From a virus: 53,314 nt of DNA. This document shows positions 40,668 to 50,799 of the stretch, in pieces; position 1 is the first letter of the stretch; each line of letters begins with the position of its first letter. The notes under the pieces are model-generated. The model worked only from the letters and a program-made list of their open reading frames with translations. It did no database searches and was not told the DNA's origin. The position numbers and the translations under genes were made by a program. The DNA is taken from positions 1-53,314 of the IMG/VR virus record IMGVR_UViG_3300033148_005268; one strand, written 5' to 3'.

Positions 40668-41050
40668 CGACACGATTTTATCAGAAGATACCAGCAGCGC
40701 ACAGGGCTGTCAGCAAGGTCGCGGCCAAGGACCTGAGGCCGGTCGAGTCCTCGTTGCTGTATCTTTATGACCAGCTTACGCACGAGCTTGGTGATACCGT
40801 TCCGCATTATAGCGATTACACGATCACGGCAGAAGATGATGTTATCCTTATGTCCGGCGATGTTACCACCTATCTTCCAACGGCGGTCGGCGCTACCGGC
40901 AGCGAAAAAAACATCAAGAACGTCGGCACTGGCACCGTAACCCTTGCGACATCTTTAAACGAAACCATTGATGGGGAGGCAACACAATCAATCGGTCCGG
41001 GTGAGTGTATAACTTGCGTATCGGATAATGCCAACTGGTGGGTGATATGA
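40664..41050 (+). CDS. Small tail protein with beta-prism end
   Basis: 128 aa, 4-nt overlap with the nozzle gene. Residues 70-128 (NIKNVGTGTVTLATSLNETI, DGEATQSIGPGECITCVSDN, WWVI) form the triple beta motif used by many phage trimeric fibre tips. N-terminal helix may attach it to the tail. Confidence 0.65.
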   Translation: MTTRFYQKIPAAHRAVSKVAAKDLRPVESSLLYLYDQLTHELGDTVPHYSDYTITAEDDVILMSGDVTTYLPTAVGATGSEKNIKNVGTGTVTLATSLNETIDGEATQSIGPGECITCVSDNANWWVI

Positions 41051-41640
41051 GCGTTTGGAAGCTGTTAACTGCACGATGGGGGAGCGGCTCGGGCGAAATA
41101 GACGATGTTCGCATTGATGCTGTTTCAAGCTCCCTGCAAACGATTACAACAGCGCACCACGAGATTCACGATGGCGACCATTACTTTGTTTTCGGCGCTC
41201 AGGATCTTGCTGTAAACAATGTGCTAGATTTCACATGGCAGATGCCGGACAGCACAACATGGATCCATTGGCTCTGGGACATAGACAGTGAAGGCGAGAT
41301 GCTGTGGCGAGTCTATGAAGGGGCAACGATTATCAACCCGCTGGCGAACACGGCAACCCCGCTTAACAGCAACCGAAACTCAAACAATACGTCTGTAACA
41401 ACTATGCGATATGAAATCCAGACAGACCTTACCGCAGCAAATGCGGATACCTCTGTTGGCGGCGCAACTCTGATATCGTCTGGCACTACAGGCTCTGGCA
41501 AGAAGCTGGGCGGGGTAGCCAGCAGGGACTCCGAGCTTATCCTGAAACAAAACACAGTGTATTGCATGCGTGCAATTGCGAATGAGGCTGGATACATTAA
41601 CTATCAGATGCAATGGTATGAGCACGCGAATCACCATTAA
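41047..41640 (+). CDS. Virion-associated protein, unknown
   Basis: 197 aa, ATGA overlap. Beta-sandwich-like (DVRIDAVSSSLQTITTAHHE, HDGDHYFVFGAQDLAVNNVL, ELILKQNTVYCMRAIANEAG, INYQMQWYEHANHH). Similar proteins are common among structural genes of environmental phages. Probably a head or tail decoration subunit. Confidence 0.6.
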   Translation: MSVWKLLTARWGSGSGEIDDVRIDAVSSSLQTITTAHHEIHDGDHYFVFGAQDLAVNNVLDFTWQMPDSTTWIHWLWDIDSEGEMLWRVYEGATIINPLANTATPLNSNRNSNNTSVTTMRYEIQTDLTAANADTSVGGATLISSGTTGSGKKLGGVASRDSELILKQNTVYCMRAIANEAGYINYQMQWYEHANHH

Positions 41641-41663
41641 CGAGCAGCGGAGGTGACTATCAT

Positions 41664-42254
41664 ATGGCCTTAGCCGAAAACGTAACGAACATTCCGACTG
41701 ATGTGTATGCTTGGTCTGGCTTGCCGAAGCAGTATAGAACATCCGTGCTTGAGAGTGTCATTCCGAGCTTGACAACCACGGCAAAGGCGTTGCCTGAGAC
41801 CATATCAAGCGGCATCGGTGCGGCAAAAGGAACCCTTGGGCAGCTTGGCAGTTTCTGGCAAAACGCGCCGAACGTAATCAACCCGTACCTTGAAAGAAAG
41901 ATGCGAGGGTTCAAGGACGCCACAACCGGGGCCTTCCAGGGCGTGCTAAACAACCTTGCCAGACGTGGCGTGCTCGGCAGCCAAGTGGCCTCCGACACGC
42001 TTGCAAACCTTGGGGCGCAGCTAAACCAGCAGCAATATGGCGCACTCGCGGATCTTGCGTTACGCGGTCAGCTTGAATCGCAAAAAGGCCAAGCCGAAGC
42101 CCTGGGGAAGCAGGCCGAGCTTGATCTGGCAGGCACAGAGATGCTCTCAAGGGTGCCCGGCACGCTTGCCACTATTGCCGGGCTTGGCAAGGCTTCAGAG
42201 CAGCCGTGGCAGCCGTATCAGGCATTTTTGAACCTGCTTCAGACGATGATATAG
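41664..42254 (+). CDS. Internal virion-type protein, small
   Basis: 196 aa, GGAGGTGACTATCAT site. Gly/Ala/Leu-rich helices (ISSGIGAAKGTLGQLGSFWQ; NNLARRGVLGSQVASDTLAN; LAGTEMLSRVPGTLATIAGL) like the short ejected proteins that precede the large internal protein in podoviruses. Confidence 0.65.
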   Translation: MALAENVTNIPTDVYAWSGLPKQYRTSVLESVIPSLTTTAKALPETISSGIGAAKGTLGQLGSFWQNAPNVINPYLERKMRGFKDATTGAFQGVLNNLARRGVLGSQVASDTLANLGAQLNQQQYGALADLALRGQLESQKGQAEALGKQAELDLAGTEMLSRVPGTLATIAGLGKASEQPWQPYQAFLNLLQTMI

Positions 42255-42270
42255 ATGGAGGTATGATCTA

Positions 42271-42846
42271 ATGGGACTCTTTAGTAGTGTCGGAAAGTTT
42301 TTAGGGCTTGGCGGCTCCGAGTCTAGCGGTACACAGACTTCCACGGTACGTGCAGCGCCGAGAACTTCTGAGGCAAAGCGGCTCTGGGAAAAGTTCATGG
42401 CTGACATTGAAAAGTTGCCTGCAACGTATGCCGAGCAGGAGGCCGCCCTCAGGCCGAAGGTTGAAGAATATACCGGCCTGTTAAGAAACCTTGTCGCTGG
42501 AGGCGGCGAGCCAGGTCGTGATTATTATAGGCAGTACGGCATCAGTCTCGGAGGCAGTTCGCCGATCATGTTTACGCCGCGGTCAAACATTGCAGCTGCG
42601 GAGTCCCTTGCAAAGCTGGGCGGGCTGAAGCTGGGCACCGAAGGGCAGTACGCTCCCGGATGGTCCCGGCAGGCATTCTTGGACTATATAACGCCGATTT
42701 TGATGCAGACCGAGGCCATGCGCTATAAGATTCCAAGCACAACGACAACTGCAACTGCACGGGATTGGAGTGGAGCTCAATTGTTAAGCGACCTTGGAAA
42801 TCTTGGAACGCTCGGGATGTCTGCTTTGAATTTTTTTAAGGGGTAA
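42271..42846 (+). CDS. Internal virion-type protein, small
   Basis: 191 aa, GGAGG site. Begins GLFSSVGKFLGLGGSESSG, a myristoyl-like or membrane-active start, and has helical body and LGNLGTLGMSALNFFKG end. Likely ejected or tail-lumen protein by position. Confidence 0.6.
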   Translation: MGLFSSVGKFLGLGGSESSGTQTSTVRAAPRTSEAKRLWEKFMADIEKLPATYAEQEAALRPKVEEYTGLLRNLVAGGGEPGRDYYRQYGISLGGSSPIMFTPRSNIAAAESLAKLGGLKLGTEGQYAPGWSRQAFLDYITPILMQTEAMRYKIPSTTTTATARDWSGAQLLSDLGNLGTLGMSALNFFKG

Positions 42847-42886
42847 ACAACGCCAACAACACCCTAGCAAGCACAGAGGTGGTCTT

Positions 42887-43789
42887 ATGCCAAACCTATT
42901 ATCTCAACTTATGAATCAAGTATCATCGGGCCGGGGTGATCAATCGGGTGTTACAAACTTTCTTCTTGCGACACAGTTGCGAAAAGAAGAACAAAAAAAG
43001 CGGCGGATACAGCAGTTCGGCAATGACCTTCTGGGCCATGTTGAATCAGGTGCTCCTATGGACGCGAAAACTGTTTATGGGCTCATTAGGCAGCACGATA
43101 TATCACCCGAGGACGCAACAGCGGCTCTGAAGTTTCTGAAGGACTCGCAGGCGTGGGATATTGCACTGCGCGAGCGGAACAAGAAGATTTCTGATATTGT
43201 TGGCGCAGAAGGCGGCTTTCAGCCGGGCGCAACCGTTGGCGAGGCGACCACGCTGGGCCAAGGGATCGGTACTGGCACGCTTGAAAAGCTGGTTGCAAGG
43301 CCTGAGGCAAAGAAGCCGAAAATTACGAAAGGAGCCCCATATATTGATGAGCGCGGCGTTCGTGTTGTTCCGTTCTACGATGAGCAGGGGGATCTCGTTA
43401 GAAAAGTAGAGCTTGGGAAAATCAAACAAGAAGAGAAGGCGCCTCCAGTATCAGACAAAAACGCGCCGTTCACAATTGCAAAGGAGCTGAGAAGCCTTAC
43501 GCACGATAGGGACGGTGTCCCACGCGAATCGGTCCCCACGAATGATATTGTGGCTCTTGACGAGAAAGCGAAGAATTATGGCATGGAGATTGTTCGAGTT
43601 AGGGTGCCGCAGATAAAAAACAAGGGATTGTTTGGCATAGACATGCTTTCCCCGGATAAGAACGCAAGCGTCATTTACGTTCTCGTTAAGAAGGGCACAT
43701 CAAACGATGATCTTCGCAGGATCGTAAAAGAACAGCTCGTGTCAGCGTATGAGTATACACCAGAGGAAGTAAACAAGATTATCCAGTAA
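42887..43789 (+). CDS. Internal virion-type protein
   Basis: 300 aa. Helical N-terminus (LATQLRKEEQKKRRIQQFGN; IRQHDISPEDATAALKFLKD), then a basic linker and a compact C-terminal domain (GMEIVRVRVPQIKNKGLFGI; DLRRIVKEQLVSAYEYTPEE). Directly before the giant gene, 10 nt away, so probably a partner in genome ejection. Confidence 0.6.
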   Translation: MPNLLSQLMNQVSSGRGDQSGVTNFLLATQLRKEEQKKRRIQQFGNDLLGHVESGAPMDAKTVYGLIRQHDISPEDATAALKFLKDSQAWDIALRERNKKISDIVGAEGGFQPGATVGEATTLGQGIGTGTLEKLVARPEAKKPKITKGAPYIDERGVRVVPFYDEQGDLVRKVELGKIKQEEKAPPVSDKNAPFTIAKELRSLTHDRDGVPRESVPTNDIVALDEKAKNYGMEIVRVRVPQIKNKGLFGIDMLSPDKNASVIYVLVKKGTSNDDLRRIVKEQLVSAYEYTPEEVNKIIQ

Positions 43790-43799
43790 CGGAAATATT

Positions 43800-46700
43800 A
43801 TGAGAGAACTTATACTTAATGTCCCACAAGAAGAAAGCAGCACACAAACTGCTGTGCGCTTGCGCACGCTTGATCTTGTTGGGACAGCGCCGCAGCCTAC
43901 GCCTGAACCTGTTGTGGATAAGCCACCACCCGGGATATATCAGGAAGAGCCTAAATATAGCCTAGCGGAAAAGGCCTTAAAAGCCATAGGCATTCCTATT
44001 GCACGCGAGGAGGGCATATCCGAAGCGGCCAAAGCAAAAGCTCTTGTGGAATATATGGCAGGACAAGAGGGGGTCCCGATAAGCGAGTATCGAGAAGCCC
44101 CAGGTCCAATGGAGCAAGTAGCGGAAGGGTTTGTTAGTGGAGCATCTGGCGGTATCTATCCTGCCGTTCGACGCGCCGTTACTGGCGAAGAAGCCTTTTC
44201 ACCTACAACCACTGCTGAAAAAATTACACGCGGTGTTGGAGAATTGGGCGGCTTTGTTTTTGGCCCCGCCAAGTTTGCGGAGTCTATTATCGGCAGAGCT
44301 ATTCCCGGCCTTGCCAAGGTTGCCCCTAAGGTTGCTGATAAAAAGAAGATCAGGCTTCTCAAGGCAATGGCAAGAGAGGCAGCGGTGTTGGCTCCTGCAA
44401 CCGGAATATCACAAACAGGCGAGGCAATCTCAAAGCAAACATGGGGCGAAGCAACTACCGAGCTTGCTAAGGGCACGCTAAGCGGTGCGGTTACGGGTGC
44501 TATATTTGGAGCTTCGAGAGGTTTATTCCCAAAAACTGTAGAGGATAGAGCAAAGCGCATCATTGCTGGCCTGATTGGACTAAACGCGCGACGAGCCGTT
44601 ATGGGCCAGGGATTCCCGACGGATATGCCTCTTGAGGATGTTGTGTTTGATACCGCAATGGACGTGTTTTTCCTGTGGGGTGGGCTCGGGTCAGAAGGAC
44701 TGAAGAAAGCCGAAAATGCAATCAAGAAAGGCAAGCTCCCATCATTTTCAGAAAAACAGCAACAGCGAATTGCCGAGGCGTGGAATCAACACCTAAAAGA
44801 ATATGGCAAGAGCAGGGCGAAAGAAATCTTAAGGAAAAGGGCTGAGAAGAAAGCGTTTGAGCGAACACCAGAGTGGCGGCAACAACAGATCGAGAAAGAA
44901 TTTGCTGGCGAGGAACGTAAGCCCCCGACAAAAGAAGAGATAGCGGCAGCAAGACAGCGATACGGGTTACGCGGGGCAGAAACAGAAAGGCCTTATCCGT
45001 ATGAACGATTACGTGAGGCGGTTGTCCCGGTTGAAAGGGCTGGGATTGTGCCTGTTAAGGATATGGGCTATGGGGAGAAAATCCCTGAGGCCGAAATTGC
45101 CCCAGCGGGGCTTCTTGAAGCGCCAAAGGATATTGGTGAAGGCTTTGTGCTCCGCCCAAAAACAATCCTAAAAAAAGACGTCTATCAAGAAAAGGCCCCG
45201 TTCAGGGCTATTACCGAGACAAAAGAGCCAATCATCGAATACAAAGACATCCGCCCGAAGTCTGGCAAGCCGTACAAGACGAAGGGCGCGGCAATGATGG
45301 CCCTGCGGACCAGGAAGGACATCCCCGAAGGCTACAGTCCTGTCAAGGTCTTTGGCGGCTGGGTGCTGCGAAAGCCGAGCGTTATTCCTGAGCGGTTGCA
45401 GGTAGAGCCGAAAGCCCCAGAAGAAAGGGCTGTTCAGGAAGAAGCGCTAGAAGTTGTCGAGGCTGCACCCGAAAAGCCGGAGGCCGTTGTTCCCGCGAAA
45501 GAAGCGCCTTCGCCCGAAAAGCCCGAACCGACGTCCGAGATCAAAACAGCCGCTTCAAGGATGAGAGAAGCGGGCGGAGAAGACTTTCCGCTTAATGTGC
45601 CGCCGGAATCGAAAGAGCTTGATGAATACGAAAAGGCTTACAAAAACGAAGCCAAGGAAGTTATTGAAGAATACAAGAATCGCGTCGGCTCAGATCGAGT
45701 AATTGTTCTCACGGACAAGGAAGGCAAGCGCGGGGCGATAATCGCACCAAGCACGAAAGAGGGTAATTTTCAGGCAACTTATTGGGATAAACGCGGGTTC
45801 AGTAATGATACTCAGCACGATACCAAAGAAGAAGCTGTGAAGGAGGTGTTCAATAGTTTTCAATATCCGAACCCGGAAGCGTTCAAGCGTATCTCAAAAG
45901 AGCCTGAGTTTGTTGATGGAATCTTGGCTGCCGAGAAAGCGCAGAAAGAACATATGAAGAGAATGGCCGAAACGGCGAAGAAACCATCTAAAGAGCCGAC
46001 GCTAAAAACAGCAGCCGAGAAGAATTATCGGGAAGTGCTTGATCTAATAAAAAAGGGGAACAATAGGTTTGCAGATGATCTTGTTAGTTATGGGAGATTA
46101 GCCGACAAGCCAGACAAAGAAATGGCTGCTGATTTATTGCGTGCTGGTATTCCCGTTGAAGATGTGGACGGGAGCCTTGGGAAACCTATTTCTCGCCGTA
46201 TTATCGAAGAGCATAAGGGTGAGAAGTGGGCGGATGATGCGCTGGAAAAGCTTGAAGGCACTGAGGGAAAGCCAACCCCCGCCGAAAAACAACAACAAGC
46301 TGGACCAAGCCCAAAAGAAAAAGCCAAGCCCACGCAACCACCACCGGCTGAACAGCAAGAAGAAGCACGTCCAGGGCTTCAAGAACCCAAGCCGACCGAG
46401 ACCCCAAAAGAAAAGAAAGCGGGCAGAGAAAAGCCGAAGCAACCCGCTCCAAAGCAAACATGGGACGTTAAGGGCTCCAAAAAGGCCTTCCAGATGGTAA
46501 TTGCGCGAGCTGTTGAGAAAGCCCCAAAGCCCACCGGCGAGGACGTGGAGGCTGAGTTTTCAAAGCCATACTCTTATAGCGGTACCAGGGCCATTGATGT
46601 TCGCGGAGGCGACAGGAGGCTGAAGCTCGAGCGAGATCGATATAACAAAACATGGGCCGTCTATGACGAAGGCGGAAAGCGACTGATTGGCGGGCTGGCT

Positions 46701-49379
46701 CTAAAGGAAGCCAAGTCGTTCGCACAAGCGGAGATTCGGGGCGAGGCCAAGCCTGACGGATTCGTTGTCTTCCGTGGTCCGAACAATTCGTTCGAGTATA
46801 AGATCCCAAGCTCAAGATGGCATCTGAGGGAGTTTGCTAGAAGGATCGCAAAAACGCGCGGGGTAAGATTTGAAAGCAAGGCAGGAGTAGCCGCCCCTGC
46901 TGCGGTCGATGAATCCGCAAAAGCCAAGAAGGGTCTCGCTGATACACTGAAACGTATCATCAAGGAAGAAAAGGGCGCAATTGACATAAAGCCTCTTGTT
47001 AATAAGGTGAAAGCCGTCCGCGTTGCGGAAAAAGGCGAGCCCTACCAGGAGATCGAAGAAGCTGCCAAGAAAGGCGACACCGACAAAACAAGACGCGCCA
47101 TACGCAAGCTACACGAAGATTTTTTGACTCCTATTGAAGGCAGTGCGCTTGATAAGGCGGCCGTTGCCTATTTGAAAAGCGAGAAGTTGAGTGATTACCT
47201 TGCGGCAATGCCGAACCTGGGCGAAATATCCCCAAAAGAGCTGTTCAGGTATGATCCGAAGGCAAAAAAGCATATAGCGCAGTATCTTACAAGGGACGGG
47301 AACCTAAAGCCTGCGCTGAGGAAGTCCGGGTTTTTTGCGATCAAGCGGTTTGATGATGCAATCAAAAATTATAAGGACATCTCAAAGACCCTTGCCGCAA
47401 CGTCTGACCCAGTCAGGATGATGCAAGCAATAGACCAGGGCAGGTGGGGCGGTGTTGTGCAGCGGTATATAGGTTGGCCAACACACATGACGGAGCTTGC
47501 GAAGCTAAGATGGGCTGACATTCAGAAAGCGCGTCTTGCAAGTATTGTTGATAAGTACGAAATAAGGTCTAAGAAGAAAAGAAACGCAGTCGGCGATATT
47601 ATTGAGCATGTTAGTGGTAATGACGCTTGGAACTGGAAGGTTGAAAAAATACTCAACATTCCTGCAGTAAAATTATACCTATCGCAGTTCAAGATCGGCG
47701 ATCAAATAAAAATTGTTAAGGCGGCGATGGAATTCCGTAGAATGTTTCAGAACTTGCTCGATAACCAGAATGCTGCACGGAAGCCTAGAAAGCAGCGCAT
47801 AATACCATACCGGGCTTTTTATAGGCCATGGATTATGGAAGCGAACTTGTGGTCAAGAGTATTTGGCTTAAAGGTTCGTCCTAAAGAGATCATGGAACGG
47901 GCGGAAGCTCCTGACTTCATATTCCCGAATCGTCCATGGAACCCGCGAGCCGAGGCAAGAAGCGGACTGTTAGAGAAGTATGAGAAGGAACGCGATATTG
48001 TAAGCCTGATGTCTGGGTATATTGAAACGGCCGCGCGGGATATATTCGACACAAACATCGTTCACAACAACAAAATTTATTCGGCGGTATTGCGCGGCAG
48101 AGGGCTTGAGCACGCCGCGAATGGTATCGATAGCTGGACTGCTGAATCGTTTGCTGGCGTGAAGCCGCGATTATCAAGGTTTTTTGCTGAAACCGTTCCT
48201 GTTCCTGTAAGGGCGGGGTTGAAAAAGCTAAGAAGCGGTGTAACGAAGGCAGCGTTCCCGCTTAACTGGCCTTGGAACCTGTTTGTTCAAACATCGTCTG
48301 CCGGGCTTACTTATACAAGATACGGCGAAGCGCCGACCCTGGCTGGCCTTCAGTACTTTTATAATATGCCCATGCGTCAAGCAATAAAACAAAACGCATA
48401 CAGCCTGATCCTTAAAAGCCGGTGGGGCGGTAAGGCAGCATACCAGGATCTTCAAAACTCTATCCTGCGGAACAAGCGCCTTGATACCAAGCCGATTGAA
48501 AAGATCGAGGACTACGCGAACTTTCTCACGTCTGCTGTCGAGGACGCACTTACGGGCCATGCGGTTTCAGCGGCATACCATTACGGCAAAAACAAGCTGG
48601 GGCTTAAGGGCCGTGAGCTTTGGCAGTTTGCTTCAGAAGGCGGCGCAAAGACCCAGTCCATGTATAACTATTCAGGGCTCCCGGGAGTGTTAAGAAATAG
48701 AGAGACCGGGCAAATTTTTTGGTTCTCAACGTTTTCGTTTGATGTGTTCAATACTCTACGAGAAATGAACCTTCCGGTGCTTAGGAAGGTGATCGGCAGA
48801 ACCGGGCTATATGAGACAATGACGGCTGATTCCGTTGGAGGGAAGGCGCTGTTATCGAATCGCCTAAAGATGTTGGCCCGGTGGGCGGCGGCCATTATAG
48901 TTACAAATGCTGTTGCAGAGAAAGTGATTGGTCGCAAGCCGTGGATGCCGTCGTCTTTTCTCCCGTTGCTTGGGTCGTACTTGTTTGGCGGGTATAGCGG
49001 GCTTGGTAGACCACTCGGCCCAAAACAATATATTGATGATCTTAGGATTGGGATCAGGCATCTAATAAAGTACGGCAATTTTAAGAAATTGCGCAAGTGG
49101 CTGGTGCGGTATCATGTGCTTGGAGGCGTACAGCTAAACAGAACAATAGGCGGCATCGAGGCTGTTGCAAAAGGCGAGGTTAGGGATGTTAGGGGGCGAC
49201 GGCTTTATAGAGTAAAAGGCACTGGCGAGCAGGTAAAGGCTATTACGATGGGACCTTCTAAGACCGAGGCTGCCAGAAAGCATTATGAAAAGAAAAATAA
49301 GAATAAAGGAATTTTGGGCGCGATTGTCTCTGGTCGACGAAGAACCGGAAACCGTGGCATTGCACAAATGACGAGATAG
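43800..49379 (+). CDS. Giant internal (ejection) virion protein with polyvalent-type domains
   Basis: 1859 aa, the largest gene. Residues 100-330 are Gly/Ala-rich amphipathic and hydrophobic (FVSGASGGIYPAVRRAVTG; AVTGAIFGASRGLF), likely membrane-interacting. Residues 480-530 hold KPYKTKGAAMMALRTRKDIP, a pattern of large-polyvalent-protein linkers in phage ejected proteins. Residues 560-720 and 820-910 are Glu/Lys/Pro-rich spacers. Residues 920-1020 form a small folded domain (YSYSGTRAIDVRGGDRRLKL). The last 700 residues are helical, with WNLFVQTSSAGLTYTRYG and FWFSTFSFDVFNTLREMNLP, as in LPD-type C-termini. No transglycosylase or polymerase motif is seen. Confidence 0.75.
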   Translation: MRELILNVPQEESSTQTAVRLRTLDLVGTAPQPTPEPVVDKPPPGIYQEEPKYSLAEKALKAIGIPIAREEGISEAAKAKALVEYMAGQEGVPISEYREAPGPMEQVAEGFVSGASGGIYPAVRRAVTGEEAFSPTTTAEKITRGVGELGGFVFGPAKFAESIIGRAIPGLAKVAPKVADKKKIRLLKAMAREAAVLAPATGISQTGEAISKQTWGEATTELAKGTLSGAVTGAIFGASRGLFPKTVEDRAKRIIAGLIGLNARRAVMGQGFPTDMPLEDVVFDTAMDVFFLWGGLGSEGLKKAENAIKKGKLPSFSEKQQQRIAEAWNQHLKEYGKSRAKEILRKRAEKKAFERTPEWRQQQIEKEFAGEERKPPTKEEIAAARQRYGLRGAETERPYPYERLREAVVPVERAGIVPVKDMGYGEKIPEAEIAPAGLLEAPKDIGEGFVLRPKTILKKDVYQEKAPFRAITETKEPIIEYKDIRPKSGKPYKTKGAAMMALRTRKDIPEGYSPVKVFGGWVLRKPSVIPERLQVEPKAPEERAVQEEALEVVEAAPEKPEAVVPAKEAPSPEKPEPTSEIKTAASRMREAGGEDFPLNVPPESKELDEYEKAYKNEAKEVIEEYKNRVGSDRVIVLTDKEGKRGAIIAPSTKEGNFQATYWDKRGFSNDTQHDTKEEAVKEVFNSFQYPNPEAFKRISKEPEFVDGILAAEKAQKEHMKRMAETAKKPSKEPTLKTAAEKNYREVLDLIKKGNNRFADDLVSYGRLADKPDKEMAADLLRAGIPVEDVDGSLGKPISRRIIEEHKGEKWADDALEKLEGTEGKPTPAEKQQQAGPSPKEKAKPTQPPPAEQQEEARPGLQEPKPTETPKEKKAGREKPKQPAPKQTWDVKGSKKAFQMVIARAVEKAPKPTGEDVEAEFSKPYSYSGTRAIDVRGGDRRLKLERDRYNKTWAVYDEGGKRLIGGLALKEAKSFAQAEIRGEAKPDGFVVFRGPNNSFEYKIPSSRWHLREFARRIAKTRGVRFESKAGVAAPAAVDESAKAKKGLADTLKRIIKEEKGAIDIKPLVNKVKAVRVAEKGEPYQEIEEAAKKGDTDKTRRAIRKLHEDFLTPIEGSALDKAAVAYLKSEKLSDYLAAMPNLGEISPKELFRYDPKAKKHIAQYLTRDGNLKPALRKSGFFAIKRFDDAIKNYKDISKTLAATSDPVRMMQAIDQGRWGGVVQRYIGWPTHMTELAKLRWADIQKARLASIVDKYEIRSKKKRNAVGDIIEHVSGNDAWNWKVEKILNIPAVKLYLSQFKIGDQIKIVKAAMEFRRMFQNLLDNQNAARKPRKQRIIPYRAFYRPWIMEANLWSRVFGLKVRPKEIMERAEAPDFIFPNRPWNPRAEARSGLLEKYEKERDIVSLMSGYIETAARDIFDTNIVHNNKIYSAVLRGRGLEHAANGIDSWTAESFAGVKPRLSRFFAETVPVPVRAGLKKLRSGVTKAAFPLNWPWNLFVQTSSAGLTYTRYGEAPTLAGLQYFYNMPMRQAIKQNAYSLILKSRWGGKAAYQDLQNSILRNKRLDTKPIEKIEDYANFLTSAVEDALTGHAVSAAYHYGKNKLGLKGRELWQFASEGGAKTQSMYNYSGLPGVLRNRETGQIFWFSTFSFDVFNTLREMNLPVLRKVIGRTGLYETMTADSVGGKALLSNRLKMLARWAAAIIVTNAVAEKVIGRKPWMPSSFLPLLGSYLFGGYSGLGRPLGPKQYIDDLRIGIRHLIKYGNFKKLRKWLVRYHVLGGVQLNRTIGGIEAVAKGEVRDVRGRRLYRVKGTGEQVKAITMGPSKTEAARKHYEKKNKNKGILGAIVSGRRRTGNRGIAQMTR

Positions 49380-49392
49380 GAGAAAATATAAT

Positions 49393-50433
49393 ATGGCAAC
49401 CAAAGTATACGCAGCAACAGCATTAACCGGTGGCGGCTCTGGCGCTCTTGATGCGATAGATGGAACGAACCTGGCTGACGGCGATTGCGCTGTTGTTTTT
49501 GTGGCGCTCGGGCAGGTGTATTTTTACACGCTTGATGATGATTCTGGTGCTGCGGAAAGTTCTCCGGCAATTATTTCGCCAGACTCAAACGCTGGCTCAA
49601 AAAGGTGGATCTTAAGCGGGCTCAATGTCGGCGGCAAGAAGGTTGTCCTGGATCTGGACGGCGATACATCCATAACGGCAGATACGGACGATCAGTTGGA
49701 TTTTGAGTGTGCCGGGGCTGATCAGATTACGCTTGTTGACGGCAAGCTCTACCCTGCAACCGATGACGACATAGACCTTGGCGATGCAACCCACGAGTTC
49801 AAGGACCTCTACGTTGACGGCGTAGCGCATATTGATGAGCTCCAGGCCGACGCGCTGGGGGCAAACCTGAACTGCGCCAACTATAACATGACCAATGTTG
49901 ATATAGACAGCGGGGCCATAGATGGCGTTACGATCGGGGCTTCTTCGGCGCCGGCTATAACCGACTGTGATATGAACGGCGGGACAATAGACGGCGTTAC
50001 TTTTGGCGGAGCATCAAATAACACCTATTCGGATCTATGCCCAGCCGGGACAAAGGCCATCTTTTATCAAGACTCTGCCCCGGACGGATGGACGATCCAA
50101 GATACACTTGATGATAAGTTAGTATTCATCACGAAAGGGTCTGCGGCTGGTGGAGAACCAGGGGGGCAAGCTCATTCATCTGGAAGTTGGACACATCTAC
50201 ACGAATGGGTAGAAGGGGAGGCCTCCGGTTCCGACGACTCTACTTGGAATAGTAGTGGAGCAAAGATCGCTCTACCCACTCACTCTAAAGGGGTAGGAGA
50301 TTCTTGGATTGAAGTCAAGGCTGGTAGCACCTCAACTGCTTTAACTACCAGTTATACAAATGGGGCGGTAGATACTTCTGGCAACTCGTGGAGACCTGCT
50401 GCTTACAACTGTATAATTGCGACGAAAGACTAG
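49393..50433 (+). CDS. Tail fibre with receptor-binding tip
   Basis: 346 aa. Residues 1-80 attach (LADGDCAVVFVALGQVYFYT); the middle has fibre-type repeats (DIDLGDATHEFKDLYVDGVA; GAIDGVTIG, GGTIDGVTFGG). From residue about 218 the tip begins: AGTKAIFYQDSAPDGWTIQD, GSWTHLHEW and the end NSWRPAAYNCIIATKD, the collar-type HxH tip found in T4 gp37/gp12-like and lambda-like fibres. Codon use shifts at the tip, suggesting that it was exchanged. Confidence 0.8.
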   Translation: MATKVYAATALTGGGSGALDAIDGTNLADGDCAVVFVALGQVYFYTLDDDSGAAESSPAIISPDSNAGSKRWILSGLNVGGKKVVLDLDGDTSITADTDDQLDFECAGADQITLVDGKLYPATDDDIDLGDATHEFKDLYVDGVAHIDELQADALGANLNCANYNMTNVDIDSGAIDGVTIGASSAPAITDCDMNGGTIDGVTFGGASNNTYSDLCPAGTKAIFYQDSAPDGWTIQDTLDDKLVFITKGSAAGGEPGGQAHSSGSWTHLHEWVEGEASGSDDSTWNSSGAKIALPTHSKGVGDSWIEVKAGSTSTALTTSYTNGAVDTSGNSWRPAAYNCIIATKD

Positions 50434-50437
50434 AGAG

Positions 50438-50797
50438 ATGCAGAACACATGCAAGCATAAAGACTGTGAGCTATGGGAACTGTACGAAACAAAGTGCCCG
50501 AATTATATAGTTTCGCACTGGAAGGACGAGAAGTCGTCAGAAGAAAGGCGCATTGAGGACTGTGCGCCGATCAGGACGATGCTGATGGTTCAGGAGCTGT
50601 ATAATCGCTTAATAGGGGTCCAAAGCTCATTGGAATCGGCAAGGGGTGTCGTGCGTGGCGCAGCGGCTCAAATATGTAGTGCTATTATTTCAAAGGATAA
50701 TCATGCCGAGCTGGTTTCTGCGCAGCCGGACAAATATATAGACGCGGGTAATGAAGGAATGGCCAGGCAGTCACTGGATTACAAAAAGGCGGGATAA
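50438..50797 (+). CDS. Small Cys-containing protein
   Basis: 119 aa from ATG 50438 (GAGAG just upstream). N-terminal QNTCKHKDCELWELYETKCP has four Cys/His positions for a zinc knot; the middle is helical (MLMVQELYNRLIGVQSSLES). Located between fibre and tail genes; possibly a chaperone or assembly factor. Confidence 0.55.
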   Translation: MQNTCKHKDCELWELYETKCPNYIVSHWKDEKSSEERRIEDCAPIRTMLMVQELYNRLIGVQSSLESARGVVRGAAAQICSAIISKDNHAELVSAQPDKYIDAGNEGMARQSLDYKKAG

Positions 50798-50799
50798 TT

